Source: Nocardioides anomalus (lineage in GTDB: Bacteria; Actinomycetota; Actinomycetes; Propionibacteriales; Nocardioidaceae). From it: a stretch of DNA of 64,000 nucleotides. The stretch is taken from NCBI RefSeq assembly GCF_011046535.1, contig NZ_CP049257.1, positions 1,116,001 to 1,180,000 on the forward strand, read 5' to 3'. The notes below the pieces were generated by a model that saw nothing but the letters and a program-made list of their open reading frames with translations, was not told the DNA's origin and did no database searches. Position numbers and translations under genes: made by a program. Shown piece after piece: positions 20,512 through 28,809 of this stretch. How positions within the stretch are numbered: position 1 is the first letter of the stretch; each line of letters opens with the position of its first letter.

Positions 20512-20697
20512 GGGCCCGGCTCCGGACTGGACCACCTCGCGCCCGCGCGCTGACAAGAGGGCTCTGACGTCCGATCGGGTCAGCCCGGTCGGGCTGGTGC
20601 CGGTCGAAGCCGGGAGACTGGTCCAGATGGGCTCCTAGCGTCACGCCCAAGCGCTCCGCGAGGAGGGCTCAGGGGGTAGGGCTGAGGATGTTCGTGG

Positions 20698-21171
20698 ATG
20701 TCGTGTGTGCCGGCACGTCGCCGCCCCCGCACCGAGAGGGGAGCGGCCGCGGTCGAGGCCGCCCTGATGAGCTCGGTGGTGCTCGCGCCCCTGCTGTCCG
20801 GGGTCCTCTACTGGGGTCACTACTTCTGGGAGGCCCAGCGGGTCCGGACCCTCGACGTGACCGCCGTGCCGCAGGGCAGCGTGGCCGGCACCTGGAGCTG
20901 CTCGGAGCTCAGCGCCCGCGTGCGTGAGCTGGTCGCCGGCAACCTGACCACCCTGGCCGGGCAGCTCGACGTCGCGCCGTCGGCCATCGGGGTCGCGGCC
21001 ACCGTGGTGCGGGTGCTCCCGGACCTCGGCGCGGACGTCGAGGTCTCGGTCACGATCCCGGTCGCCCGGCAGCTGTCCAGCCTGCTGCCCCTCCCGGGCT
21101 CGGGGGCGGTCCTCGAGACGGCGACCCAGCGGCTCTCGCAGGTGAAGGTCACGACGACGTCATGTCTGTGA
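20698..21171 (+). CDS. TadE-like pilus/secretion minor protein
   Basis: A 157-aa protein with the TadE signature: a basic lead, then RGAAAVEAALMSSVVLAPLL as processing site plus hydrophobic helix. A variable outer domain follows (LRVLPDLGADVEVSVTIP type). It probably acts as a minor pseudopilin inserted in the membrane. Its end overlaps the next gene by 10 bp, making an operon of three. A -10-like TAGCGT sits near 20636. Confidence 0.7.
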   Translation: MSCVPARRRPRTERGAAAVEAALMSSVVLAPLLSGVLYWGHYFWEAQRVRTLDVTAVPQGSVAGTWSCSELSARVRELVAGNLTTLAGQLDVAPSAIGVAATVVRVLPDLGADVEVSVTIPVARQLSSLLPLPGSGAVLETATQRLSQVKVTTTSCL

Positions 21172-23333
21172 GGCGGGCGCCCCGGCGCCGGGACGAGCGC
21201 GGAGCGGTCGTGGTGATCACCGCGCTGCTCACCTCCGCGGTGCTGGTGCTGGTCGCCGCGCTCACCGTCGACCTCGGCAACACCTGGGCGCGGCGCGGCC
21301 AGTTGCAGACCCAGGCCGACAACGCCGCACTGTTCGCCGGCACCTACCTCCCGGCGGCGACCGCGCCCGCGCGGCTGGCGGCGGCCAAGGCGGCGGTGTA
21401 CTACCTCGCCTGCCACCCGGTCCCCGGCCAGGCCGCCTCCGTCAACGACGGGTACCCGCTCCCGCGCAACGCCGACGGCTCCGCCTTCTGCTCGACCGTC
21501 TCCGGGCCGGCCGACTCGACGTACGACACCCCGGCGGCCGCGCTCATCACCGCGGGTTCGATCCGCTTCCCGACCCCCGACCAGATCGAGGTGACGACGC
21601 CGTGGGCGCGGGTGGACTACGGGTTCGCGCGCGCGGCCGGCGTGGACGACACCCTCCAGCGCAAGGCGGCGACCGCGCGCGTGCTCAGCCCCGGCAGCGT
21701 GCTGCCCATGGGCGGCTCGCTCGGCTGCATCGCCGCGGCCGCCAACAACACGGGCCTGCTCGGCGTGGGCGACACGCTGTCGAAGCTCGTGCCCGTCAAC
21801 TACTGGGCGGCGGGCAAGGGCGCCAACCTGCTCGGCTCGAGCAGCGGGGGAGGCTCCTCGGTCACCGCCACCTGGTCGCCCACGCCGGTCCAGCCGACCA
21901 GCCCGGCCCGCCTGACCGTCTCGTCGGCGACCGTGGTCGGCAGCAGCGTCACGGTGAGCTACGACAGCGACTCCGGGCTCGGTCTGCTCGGCAACCTCGT
22001 GCTCAACCAGCTGCTGCTGCGACCGGTGACGGTGTGGTTCGGGCGCGGCACGACGACGTACTCCGCCTCCGCGGTGGTCTCGCTCCTCGGCACCGTCACG
22101 GTGGCCATCCCCGCCCAGGTGCTCAGCGCGCCCGGGACCTGGAAGGTCAAGGTGGTCGCGCCCATGGTCACCAGCCTGCTCCCGCTGCCCGTCTACCAGA
22201 ACCGCCAGTCGAGCAACGACGTCGACCTGGTGATCGGGCTGGCCAGCAACGACCTCACCGACCTCGACAACCTCCTCAGCTGCGCCAAGCCCGTCCTCAG
22301 CCCCCGCAACCCGCCCGCCGCCGACCCGGCCGACGACCTCGTCCAGAACATCCGCACCGGCATCGACCACCCGCTCGGCACCCACCCCACGCTGGTCACC
22401 GCCGCGGCCGGCCTCACCAACCCGGCCACGACCTCGCTCGGCTCGCTGGTCGGCTCGCTCGTCAACGACCCGACGAAGTTCGCCCTCTCCTGCGGCAGCG
22501 GCGCCCTGGACGTCAAGGACACCACCGCGAACGCCGCCCGCTCGCCGAACTGCCTGTCCGTCGACACCACCCGCGCCTGGAACCGCGCCTTCACCCGGGG
22601 CTTCCTCACCACCGACGGGCGGCTCAGCTGCGCCCTGGACGACAACTGCCCGCACGGGAGCTTCAGCGGCAGCGAGCTCGGGCTCCCGGGCACCTACAAC
22701 GACGACCGGGTCCAGGACTTCATCGACAGCACCCACCCGCAGACCGTGCTCGACGACCTGCTCTTCACCAGTCTGGACACGATGCTGCAGCCCGGAGTGC
22801 CGGTGCTGACCCCCAACGACGCCGTCGACCAGGGGATCTACGCCTCGCCGCGGTTCTTCTGGTCCCCGGTCCTCACCACCGTCTACACGACCGGCACCTC
22901 CGCGTCGTACCCCGTGCTCACCTTCCGGCCGGCCTTCATCACCCAGGAGAGCCCCACCGCCGGCGCCGGCCGCAAGCTGCTGAGCGCGCTCGCCCTCGAG
23001 CTCGGCAACGAGGCGCGTGCCGTCTACAGCGGTGGCATCTCGCTCCTCAACGGCCTGGGCCTCGGCGGCATCGTCAGCACGCTCAACGCCCTCGTCGGCA
23101 CCGACCCGACGCTGAGCAGCCTGCTCTCGACCCTCGGCGACAGCGCGGCGGCGCAGAAGGTGGAGGCCCACGGCCTGGTCGTCGACAAGAGCGCCCCCGC
23201 GGACGACCGCCTGGTCGCCCTGCGCGTCATGAACATCAACCCCGGCGCCCTGCCCGCCGTCGACCCCGACTACGCCGGCCCGGTCACGTCGTACCTCGGC
23301 AGCGGCCCCAAGGTCATCAGGCTCGTGCGGTGA
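21162..23333 (+). CDS. TadG-like pilus assembly protein
   Basis: A 723-aa protein with an N-terminal TadG/Flp-type motif (DERGAVVVITALLTSAVLVL) and an adjacent VDLGNTWARRGQLQTQADNA, the typical TadG helix. The long Ser/Thr-rich outer part contains several Cys residues and beta-like repeats. No VWA MIDAS motif was seen. It is in an operon with TadE-like genes on both sides (start overlap 10 bp, stop overlap GTGA). It probably decorates or anchors a Tad-type pilus. Confidence 0.72.
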   Translation: MSVRRAPRRRDERGAVVVITALLTSAVLVLVAALTVDLGNTWARRGQLQTQADNAALFAGTYLPAATAPARLAAAKAAVYYLACHPVPGQAASVNDGYPLPRNADGSAFCSTVSGPADSTYDTPAAALITAGSIRFPTPDQIEVTTPWARVDYGFARAAGVDDTLQRKAATARVLSPGSVLPMGGSLGCIAAAANNTGLLGVGDTLSKLVPVNYWAAGKGANLLGSSSGGGSSVTATWSPTPVQPTSPARLTVSSATVVGSSVTVSYDSDSGLGLLGNLVLNQLLLRPVTVWFGRGTTTYSASAVVSLLGTVTVAIPAQVLSAPGTWKVKVVAPMVTSLLPLPVYQNRQSSNDVDLVIGLASNDLTDLDNLLSCAKPVLSPRNPPAADPADDLVQNIRTGIDHPLGTHPTLVTAAAGLTNPATTSLGSLVGSLVNDPTKFALSCGSGALDVKDTTANAARSPNCLSVDTTRAWNRAFTRGFLTTDGRLSCALDDNCPHGSFSGSELGLPGTYNDDRVQDFIDSTHPQTVLDDLLFTSLDTMLQPGVPVLTPNDAVDQGIYASPRFFWSPVLTTVYTTGTSASYPVLTFRPAFITQESPTAGAGRKLLSALALELGNEARAVYSGGISLLNGLGLGGIVSTLNALVGTDPTLSSLLSTLGDSAAAQKVEAHGLVVDKSAPADDRLVALRVMNINPGALPAVDPDYAGPVTSYLGSGPKVIRLVR

Positions 23334-23761
23334 GCCCGCGCGCGCCCCGGACCCGGGACGAGCGCGGCAGTGTGGTCGTGGAGTTCGCGCTGGTGCTGCC
23401 CTTGGTGATCCTGCCCCTGCTCACCGCGATCCTGCAGTACGGCTACCACTACTGGGCGCTCGAGACCGCCTCCGCCACCGCCCGCGAGGCCGCCCGCCAG
23501 CTCGCCGTCGGCACCGACCCCGCCTGCGTCGCGGCCCAGGCCCGCGACCTGGCCAGCGGCCCCGCCATCGGACCGGTCACCGTGACCACCTCCCCGGCGG
23601 TCCCGAGCGACGGCGGGCTGGTCACCGTCACCGTGTCCTTCCACAGCCTCGACCTGCAGCTGCTGCCCGTGCCCGACGGCGGCGTGGTGACCCAGAGCGC
23701 CGAGGCCCGGGTGCAGACCGCCCGCGCGGGCACCGCGGCCGACCCGTACCTGGCCTGTTGA
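23330..23761 (+). CDS. TadE-like pilus minor protein
   Basis: A 143-aa protein with the classic TadE helix: DERGSVVVEFALVLPLVILP, then LLTAILQYGYHYW. The glutamate after the processing site is typical. Its outer domain contains VTVTTSPAVPSDGGLVTV. GTG 23330 overlaps the TadG stop. The last five codons lie inside the first unit of a 13-bp tandem repeat. Confidence 0.8.
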   Translation: MSPRAPRTRDERGSVVVEFALVLPLVILPLLTAILQYGYHYWALETASATAREAARQLAVGTDPACVAAQARDLASGPAIGPVTVTTSPAVPSDGGLVTVTVSFHSLDLQLLPVPDGGVVTQSAEARVQTARAGTAADPYLAC

Positions 23762-23864
23762 CCTGGCCTGTTGACCTGGCCTGCTGACCTGGCCTGCTGA
23801 CCTGGCCTGCTGACCTGGCCTGCTGACCTGGCCTGCTGACCTGGCCTGCTGACCTGGCCTGCTG
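23748..23864. repeat. Nine tandem copies of a 13-bp unit
   Basis: Nine head-to-tail units of ACCTGGCCTGYTG fill 117 bp. Units 1-2 end GTTG and units 3-9 end GCTG; a degenerate tenth starts at 23865. The array begins within the last codons of the TadE gene and ends 23 bp before the xerC stop. Thirteen is not a multiple of three, so it is not a protein repeat. Confidence 0.95.
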
Positions 23865-23887
23865 ACCCGTCCCGGTGAGGCCCGCCG

Positions 23888-24868
23888 TCAGGCGCGGGGG
23901 TGCGCCTGCCGGTACGCCGCACGCAGCCGGTCGGTCGTCACGTGGGTGTAGAGCTGGGTCGTCGCGAGCGAGGCGTGGCCCAACAGCTCCTGGACCGAGC
24001 GGAGGTCGGCGCCGCCCTCGAGCAGGTGGGTCGCCGCGGTGTGCCGCAGCCCGTGCGGGCCGATGTCCGGCGCGCCGGGCACGTCGGCGATCCTGCGGTG
24101 CACGAGCGTGCGGACGGCCCGCTGGTCGATGCGCCGACCCCGCGCACCCAGGAAGAGCGCCGGTCCGGCGCCGTCCGCGCGGAGGGCGGGGCGGCCCACC
24201 TCGAGCCACCGGTCGAGCGCCCGGGCGGCCGGGTGACCGAACGGGACGCTGCGCTCCTTGCGGCCCTTGCCCAGGACGCGCACCACGTTGCGCGACCGGT
24301 CGAGGTCGTCCACGTCGAGGCCGACCAGCTCGCCCACCCGGATGCCGGTGGCGTAGAGCAGCTCGAGCATCGCCACGTCGCGCAGCCCCACCGGGCTCCC
24401 GTCGTCGGCCAGCCCGGCGGCGGCCCGGATGAGGTCGGCGGCCTCGTCGGCGCGCAGCACCGGCGGCAGCGTCCGTCGCGCCTTGGGCGAGCCCAGGCTG
24501 GCGCCCGCGTCACGCGGCGCGCGACCCGAGCGGTGCAGCCAGGCGGTGAAGACGCGCGCCGCGGTGGCCCGCCGAGCCAGCGTCGAGCGCGACAGCCCGA
24601 GCGTCTGCTGCTTGGCCAGCCAGCTGCGCAGCGTGCGCAGGTCGAGCTCGCCCGGCTCGGTCAGCCCCAACCGGCTCGCGTGGTCGAGCAGCGTGACCAC
24701 GTCGCCGGAGTAGGCCCGGACCGTGTGCGGCGTCAGGTCGCGCTCGGCGGTGAGGTGGCGCTCGTAGGCCGCCAGCGTCGTGGCCATCGGCTCCGGGAGC
24801 ACACCCTCGTCCTCGACGACCTCGCTCACCCGACCAGCGTAGGGAGGTGAGCGGCTAGCGGACGGCAT
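23888..24868 (-). CDS. xerC: Tyrosine recombinase XerC
   Basis: Site-specific recombinase that resolves chromosome dimers at dif; 326 aa from ATG 24868. The N-terminal SAM-like core-binding domain (LTPHTVRAYSGDVVTLLDHA) is followed by the catalytic domain with YATGIRVGELVGL (Arg), GKGRKERSVPFG (Lys), HGLRHTAATHLLEGG (His/Arg), LLGHASLATTQLYTHV (His and Tyr nucleophile). GGAGG six bases before ATG 24868 supports this start; GTG 24829 is an alternative (313 aa). The 14-bp overlap with dprA suggests one transcript yraN-comM-dprA-xerC. Confidence 0.93.
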   Translation of the reverse strand: MPSASRSPPYAGRVSEVVEDEGVLPEPMATTLAAYERHLTAERDLTPHTVRAYSGDVVTLLDHASRLGLTEPGELDLRTLRSWLAKQQTLGLSRSTLARRATAARVFTAWLHRSGRAPRDAGASLGSPKARRTLPPVLRADEAADLIRAAAGLADDGSPVGLRDVAMLELLYATGIRVGELVGLDVDDLDRSRNVVRVLGKGRKERSVPFGHPAARALDRWLEVGRPALRADGAGPALFLGARGRRIDQRAVRTLVHRRIADVPGAPDIGPHGLRHTAATHLLEGGADLRSVQELLGHASLATTQLYTHVTTDRLRAAYRQAHPRA

Positions 24869-25988
24869 CTGTCGCCTCCGCGAGCCGCCAGCCCGTGGGC
24901 AACCGGTCGACGTGGCCGCGCCGGGCCAGGTCGTCGAGGACGGAGCGGACGCGCTCCGCGCCGAGGCCGGCGGTGCGGCCGATCGACTCGGGCGAGGCCG
25001 GCCGCCGGACCGGCACCGCCTCCAGGACGCGCTGCTGGACGCGGTCGAGGAGGTCGCGTGCGGTCACGGGGGCGCGGGGTGCCTCCTCGAGGTGCTCGCC
25101 CATGCCGCCGACCAGCTCGAGCACGTCGCCGGCCCGTGTGACCAGGGTGGCCGCCCCGGAGCGGACCAGCTCGTGCACGCCCTCGGACGGCGCACTGGTC
25201 ACCGGCCCCGGCACGCCCATGAGCGGGCGGTGCAGCAGCGAGGTCCAGCTGGCCGTGTTGAGGGCGCCGCTGCGGACCGCCGCCTCGACCACGACCGTGC
25301 CTTGCGACAGCCCGGCGATGACCCGGTTGCGGGCGAGGAACCGCAGCCGGGTCGGTGCGCACCCGGGCGCGAGCTCGGAGACCACGGCGCCGTGCTCGGC
25401 GAGGTGGTCGAGCAGCCGCTTGTGGGCGGCCGGGTAGGCGCGGTCCACGCCGCACGCCAGCACCGCGACGGTCGTGCCGGAAGCCGCGAGCGCACCGCGG
25501 TGCGCGGCCTCGTCGATGCCGAACGCGGCGCCCGAGACCACGGCGGCACCGGCCCGCGCCACGCCGGCGCCCAGGTCGGCGGCGACACCCGTGCCGTAGG
25601 TGGTGGCCGAGCGGGAGCCCACCACCGCGACCGGGGTCGTCAGCTCGTGGAGCCGGACCGCGCCGCGCACCCACAGGCCCAGGGGAGCCCGTCCCATCCG
25701 GTGCAGCGGCTCGGCACGGTCCAGGTCGTCGAGGGACGCGGGCCACTCCTCGTCGCCGGGGACGATCCAGCGGATCGCGCGCCGGACGGCGCGCTCCAGG
25801 TCGCGCTCGGGCTCGATCTCCGCCAGCCTCCCGGCGACGTCGGTGAGGAGCCCCCGGGCGTCGCGGCCCGCGCGGAGCTCGTCGTAGAGCGCGACCGCGC
25901 CGATCTCGGCCACCAGGCCGGCCATCTTGAGCCCGCCCGGCTCGCCGAGCCGGCTGAGCGCCAGGCGGGCCAGCCGCTCGTCGATCAC
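24855..25988 (-). CDS. dprA: DNA-processing protein DprA
   Basis: A 377-aa protein that loads RecA onto incoming single strands during natural transformation. The Rossmann core includes VAVVGSRSATTYG, VVSGAAFGIDEAAHRGAL, TVAVLACGVDRAYP, FLARNRVIAGLSQ and VEAAVRSGALNTA. A winged-helix tail is present (SPESIGRTAGLGAERVRSVL). GTG 25988 overlaps the comM stop (GTGA); the longer upstream frame is comM antisense-frame sequence and was not used. Confidence 0.94.
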   Translation of the reverse strand: MIDERLARLALSRLGEPGGLKMAGLVAEIGAVALYDELRAGRDARGLLTDVAGRLAEIEPERDLERAVRRAIRWIVPGDEEWPASLDDLDRAEPLHRMGRAPLGLWVRGAVRLHELTTPVAVVGSRSATTYGTGVAADLGAGVARAGAAVVSGAAFGIDEAAHRGALAASGTTVAVLACGVDRAYPAAHKRLLDHLAEHGAVVSELAPGCAPTRLRFLARNRVIAGLSQGTVVVEAAVRSGALNTASWTSLLHRPLMGVPGPVTSAPSEGVHELVRSGAATLVTRAGDVLELVGGMGEHLEEAPRAPVTARDLLDRVQQRVLEAVPVRRPASPESIGRTAGLGAERVRSVLDDLARRGHVDRLPTGWRLAEATDAVR

Positions 25989-27574
25989 CCGGCCCGCCTC
26001 TGCAGCGCGTTGGCCATGAGGGGAGTGCCGGAGCGCAAGCGGAGCGCGGTGTCGGCCTCCTCGGCGCCCGGTCGGTCCTGGCCGGTGAGGTCGGCGACGG
26101 TCCAGGCCAGCCGGTGCACCCGGGTGACGCCACGGCGGGTCAGGCGTCCGGACCACAGGTGCTCGTCGACCAGCCGTCCGGCCTCGTCGTCGAGCGGCCA
26201 CTGCGCGGCGAGAGCGGGTCCGGGCGCGTGGCCGTTGAGCCGCCACCCCTCACCGGCGTACCGCTGCGCCTGCCGCTCGCGCGCGGCCTCGACCCTGGAC
26301 CGCACCGTGGCGGTGGACTCGCGGACGGCGAGCGGGTCGCGGCTCGCGTAGGGCGTGGCCGCGGTCAGGTGGCGGGTGATGTCGATGCGGTCGGTGATCG
26401 GCCCGGTCACCTTGCGGCGGTAGTCGCGGCGCTGCACCTCCCGGCACTGGCACTTGTTGTGGCGCACGTCGGCGTGGAACTCGCCGCACGGGCAGGGGTT
26501 GGCCGCCAGCACGACGATCGAGCGCGCCGGCAGCACGACCGACTCCTCGGCGCGGGCCACGGTGATCTCGCCGCTCTCGAGCGGCTGGCGCAGGGCGTTG
26601 ATGACGTCGGTCCGGAAGAGGGGGAACTCGTCGAGCAGGAGCACCCCGCAGTGGGCGCGGCTGATCTCGCCGGGCCGCACCGCCCCGGCCCCGCCACCGA
26701 CCAGGCTGGCCGTGGACGCGTCGTGGTGGGGCGCGGTGAACGGCGGTCGCGTGCGCAGCCCGTCGCCCGGCTCGAGCGCGCCGGCGAGCGAGTGCACCGC
26801 GGTGAGCTCGAGCGCCTCCTCGCGCGTGAGGTCGGGCAGCAGCCCCGGGATGCGCTCGGCGATGCTCGTCTTGCCCGAGCCCTTGGGCCCGCTGAGCAGC
26901 AGGTGGTGCCCACCGGCCGCGGCCACCTCGACCGCGAAGCGGGTGTCCTCCATGCCGACCAGGTCGGCCAGGTCGAGCTGCTCCATCCGCCCCGAGCCCC
27001 GCCAGGACAGCAGGCGCGAGCCCGCCATCTCCGTCACGGCGGGCGCCTCGGGAACCGGCTCGCCGCGCAGCTCGGCCACGACCTGGGACAGGGAGCGCAC
27101 GCCCAGCACGTCGACGCCGGGGACCATCGCCGCCTCGGCCGCCTGAGGCTCGGGCACGACCAGGCGGTGCACGCCCTGCCGCGCGGCGGCCAGCACCATC
27201 GGCAGCACCCCGGGCACCGAGCGCAGCCCGCCGTCGAGCGTCAGCTCGCCGAGGAACGCCACCCCGTCGAGAGCATCGCGCGAGACGTTGCCGGTGGCGC
27301 CCAGGACGGCCACGGCGATGGCCAGGTCGTAGTGGGTGCCGCGCTTGGGCAGGTCGGCCGGCGACAGCAGGATGGTGGTCCGCCGGGTCGACGGCCAGGG
27401 GAGCTGGCTGTTGATGATGGCCATCCGGCAGCGGTCGCGGGCCTCGTTGAGCGCCGCGTCCGGGCGCCCGACGAGCACGGTGGCCACCTGGCCGGGCGAC
27501 ACGTCGGCCTGCACGTCGATGACGTGGCCGACGGCGCCGATGAGCGAGACGGTGCGGCTGGTCGCGAACGGCAT
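25985..27574 (-). CDS. comM: ComM family Mg-chelatase-like AAA ATPase
   Basis: A 529-aa hexameric helicase-type ATPase that promotes branch migration during transformation. The N-terminal Lon-like domain begins MPFATSRTVSLIGAVGHVID. Walker A is GPKGSGKTS and Walker B is LLLDEF. A zinc-type cluster, PCPCGEFHADVRHNKCQC, is present, as is a C-terminal Mg-chelatase domain. ATG 27574 overlaps the yraN stop (ATGA), and its stop overlaps dprA. Confidence 0.95.
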   Translation of the reverse strand: MPFATSRTVSLIGAVGHVIDVQADVSPGQVATVLVGRPDAALNEARDRCRMAIINSQLPWPSTRRTTILLSPADLPKRGTHYDLAIAVAVLGATGNVSRDALDGVAFLGELTLDGGLRSVPGVLPMVLAAARQGVHRLVVPEPQAAEAAMVPGVDVLGVRSLSQVVAELRGEPVPEAPAVTEMAGSRLLSWRGSGRMEQLDLADLVGMEDTRFAVEVAAAGGHHLLLSGPKGSGKTSIAERIPGLLPDLTREEALELTAVHSLAGALEPGDGLRTRPPFTAPHHDASTASLVGGGAGAVRPGEISRAHCGVLLLDEFPLFRTDVINALRQPLESGEITVARAEESVVLPARSIVVLAANPCPCGEFHADVRHNKCQCREVQRRDYRRKVTGPITDRIDITRHLTAATPYASRDPLAVRESTATVRSRVEAARERQAQRYAGEGWRLNGHAPGPALAAQWPLDDEAGRLVDEHLWSGRLTRRGVTRVHRLAWTVADLTGQDRPGAEEADTALRLRSGTPLMANALQRRAG

Positions 27575-27951
27575 CAGGCCAGCCCCGCCACGTGGTCGAC
27601 GACCGCGGCGCCGCGGCGCGGCCGGAGCACGGCGACGAGGTCGACGCGGACCTCGTCGACCGACCCCGCCGCGCCGGTGTGCTCCTCGACCCAGCGCCAC
27701 ACGAGGCGGTGCAGCCGGTCGAGCCGGACCGCGTCGACGGCCTCGTGCGGGGAGCCGCACCCGTCACCGCGCCGGGTCTTGACCTCGCACGCCACGAGCA
27801 CCGGCCCGTCGCGCAGGACCAGGTCGAGCTCGCCCTCGGCGCAGCGCCAGTTGCGGTCGAGCAGCACCATGCCCCGCTCCCCGGTCAGGAACCGGGCCGC
27901 GACGCTCTCGCCGTACGCCCCCACCGCCTGCCTGCTGGCTGCAGTCGTCAT
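27574..27951 (-). CDS. YraN/UPF0102 endonuclease-like protein
   Basis: A 125-aa protein of the UPF0102 family, which has a Holliday-junction-resolvase-like fold. Motifs are GAYGESVAARFL, NWRCAEGELDLVLRD and VACEVKTRRG (the E...D...ExK nuclease pattern). ATG 27951 is preceded by AGGAGGT at ideal spacing; an upstream ATG at 27975 is less well placed. It is the first gene of the yraN-comM-dprA-xerC run and may act on recombination intermediates. Confidence 0.92.
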   Translation of the reverse strand: MTTAASRQAVGAYGESVAARFLTGERGMVLLDRNWRCAEGELDLVLRDGPVLVACEVKTRRGDGCGSPHEAVDAVRLDRLHRLVWRWVEEHTGAAGSVDEVRVDLVAVLRPRRGAAVVDHVAGLA

Positions 27952-28047
27952 CTGTCCACCTCCTGCGACGAGCATCGCCGGGAGCGTGGACCAGACCGGG
28001 CCGCTGCGACGCCGCCTGTGGAGAACGGCCGGTTACCCGCGGGTTGG

Positions 28048-28065
28048 GTAGTCCGAACGGACTAC
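28048..28065. promoter_or_regulatory. Palindrome in the yraN / TadE divergent region
   Basis: GTAGTCCG-AA-CGGACTAC, an 18-bp inverted repeat with a 2-bp centre and weaker extended symmetry (GGGT left, ACCC right). It sits between yraN and the divergent second TadE gene, 97 bp from each start. It looks like a dimeric regulator site, but the regulator is unknown. Confidence 0.45.
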
Positions 28066-28161
28066 TGACCCCAGGCCGTCCGGACGAACGTCGCCGTTCT
28101 GCGTCGCGGGAGGTGCCGTTCTCCCTACGCTTCCCACTGGTTGCTCGGTGAGGGGTGGGGT

Positions 28162-28809
28162 ATGTACTGGATGCGTCGCTCGCGAGCGCGCTCCGAGCGT
28201 GGCGCCGTCGCGGTCGAGGCCGCGCTGGTCACGCCGCTCCTGCTGATCCTGGTCTTCGGGATCATCGAGATGTCGCTGCTCATGCGCGACGTGATGGCCA
28301 CCAGCAGCGCGGTGCGCGTCGGCGCGCGCATGGCCTCCACCGCCGCCGGCGCCGGTCCCGGGACCTGCAAGGCAGGGGACACCACCTGCACCCCGCAGAA
28401 GGCTCCGAGGGTCGCCCAGGTCGCGGCCGACGCGATCCAGCGGGCGGGCTCGGCCATGCCCAAGGACTCCATCGACTGGATCCTGGTCTACCGCGCGAAC
28501 ACGTCCGGCTACCCGCTGCCCGACAGCAACAAGAGCCTGACCACCTGCTCCACCGACTGCGTGAAGTACGTGTGGGACAAGGACCTCGACAAGTTCCGCT
28601 ACCTCAGTGGGCAGTGGGACTCGCGGAGCATCAACGCCTGCGTCAACGACGCCAGCCTGATGGCGGTGGGCGTCGCGATGCGCTCGCACCACGACTGGAT
28701 CACCGGCTTCTTCGGCAACGGGGTCGACCTCGAGGAGCGCACCGTCATGCAGTTCGAGCCGCTGGACAACAACAGCTGCAAGCCCGGCACCCTCACCCCG
28801 CACCCATGA
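28162..28809 (+). CDS. TadE-like pilus minor protein (second locus)
   Basis: A 215-aa protein with the TadE signature: a basic lead (MYWMRRSRARSERG), AVAVEAALVTPLLLILVFGI with a glutamate, then IEMSLLMRDVMATSSAVRVG. The outer domain has six cysteines (GTCKAGDTTC, TCSTDC, NACVND, NSCKPG), suggesting disulphides. ATG 28162 is preceded by GAGGGG. The end overlaps the following TadG-like gene by 4 bp. Confidence 0.8.
   Translation: MYWMRRSRARSERGAVAVEAALVTPLLLILVFGIIEMSLLMRDVMATSSAVRVGARMASTAAGAGPGTCKAGDTTCTPQKAPRVAQVAADAIQRAGSAMPKDSIDWILVYRANTSGYPLPDSNKSLTTCSTDCVKYVWDKDLDKFRYLSGQWDSRSINACVNDASLMAVGVAMRSHHDWITGFFGNGVDLEERTVMQFEPLDNNSCKPGTLTPHP

Noticed and set aside
20512..20697. A riboswitch before the first TadE gene
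   Set aside because: The 186 bp include hairpins such as 20581-20596, but no match to the cyclic-di-GMP or other riboswitch consensus could be seen.
23748..23864. A CRISPR array
   Set aside because: The units are 13 bp with no spacers and no cas genes are present; it is a simple tandem repeat.
24829..24868. GTG 24829 as the xerC start
   Set aside because: ATG 24868 has GGAGG at good spacing, whereas GTG 24829 has none. It is kept only as an alternative.
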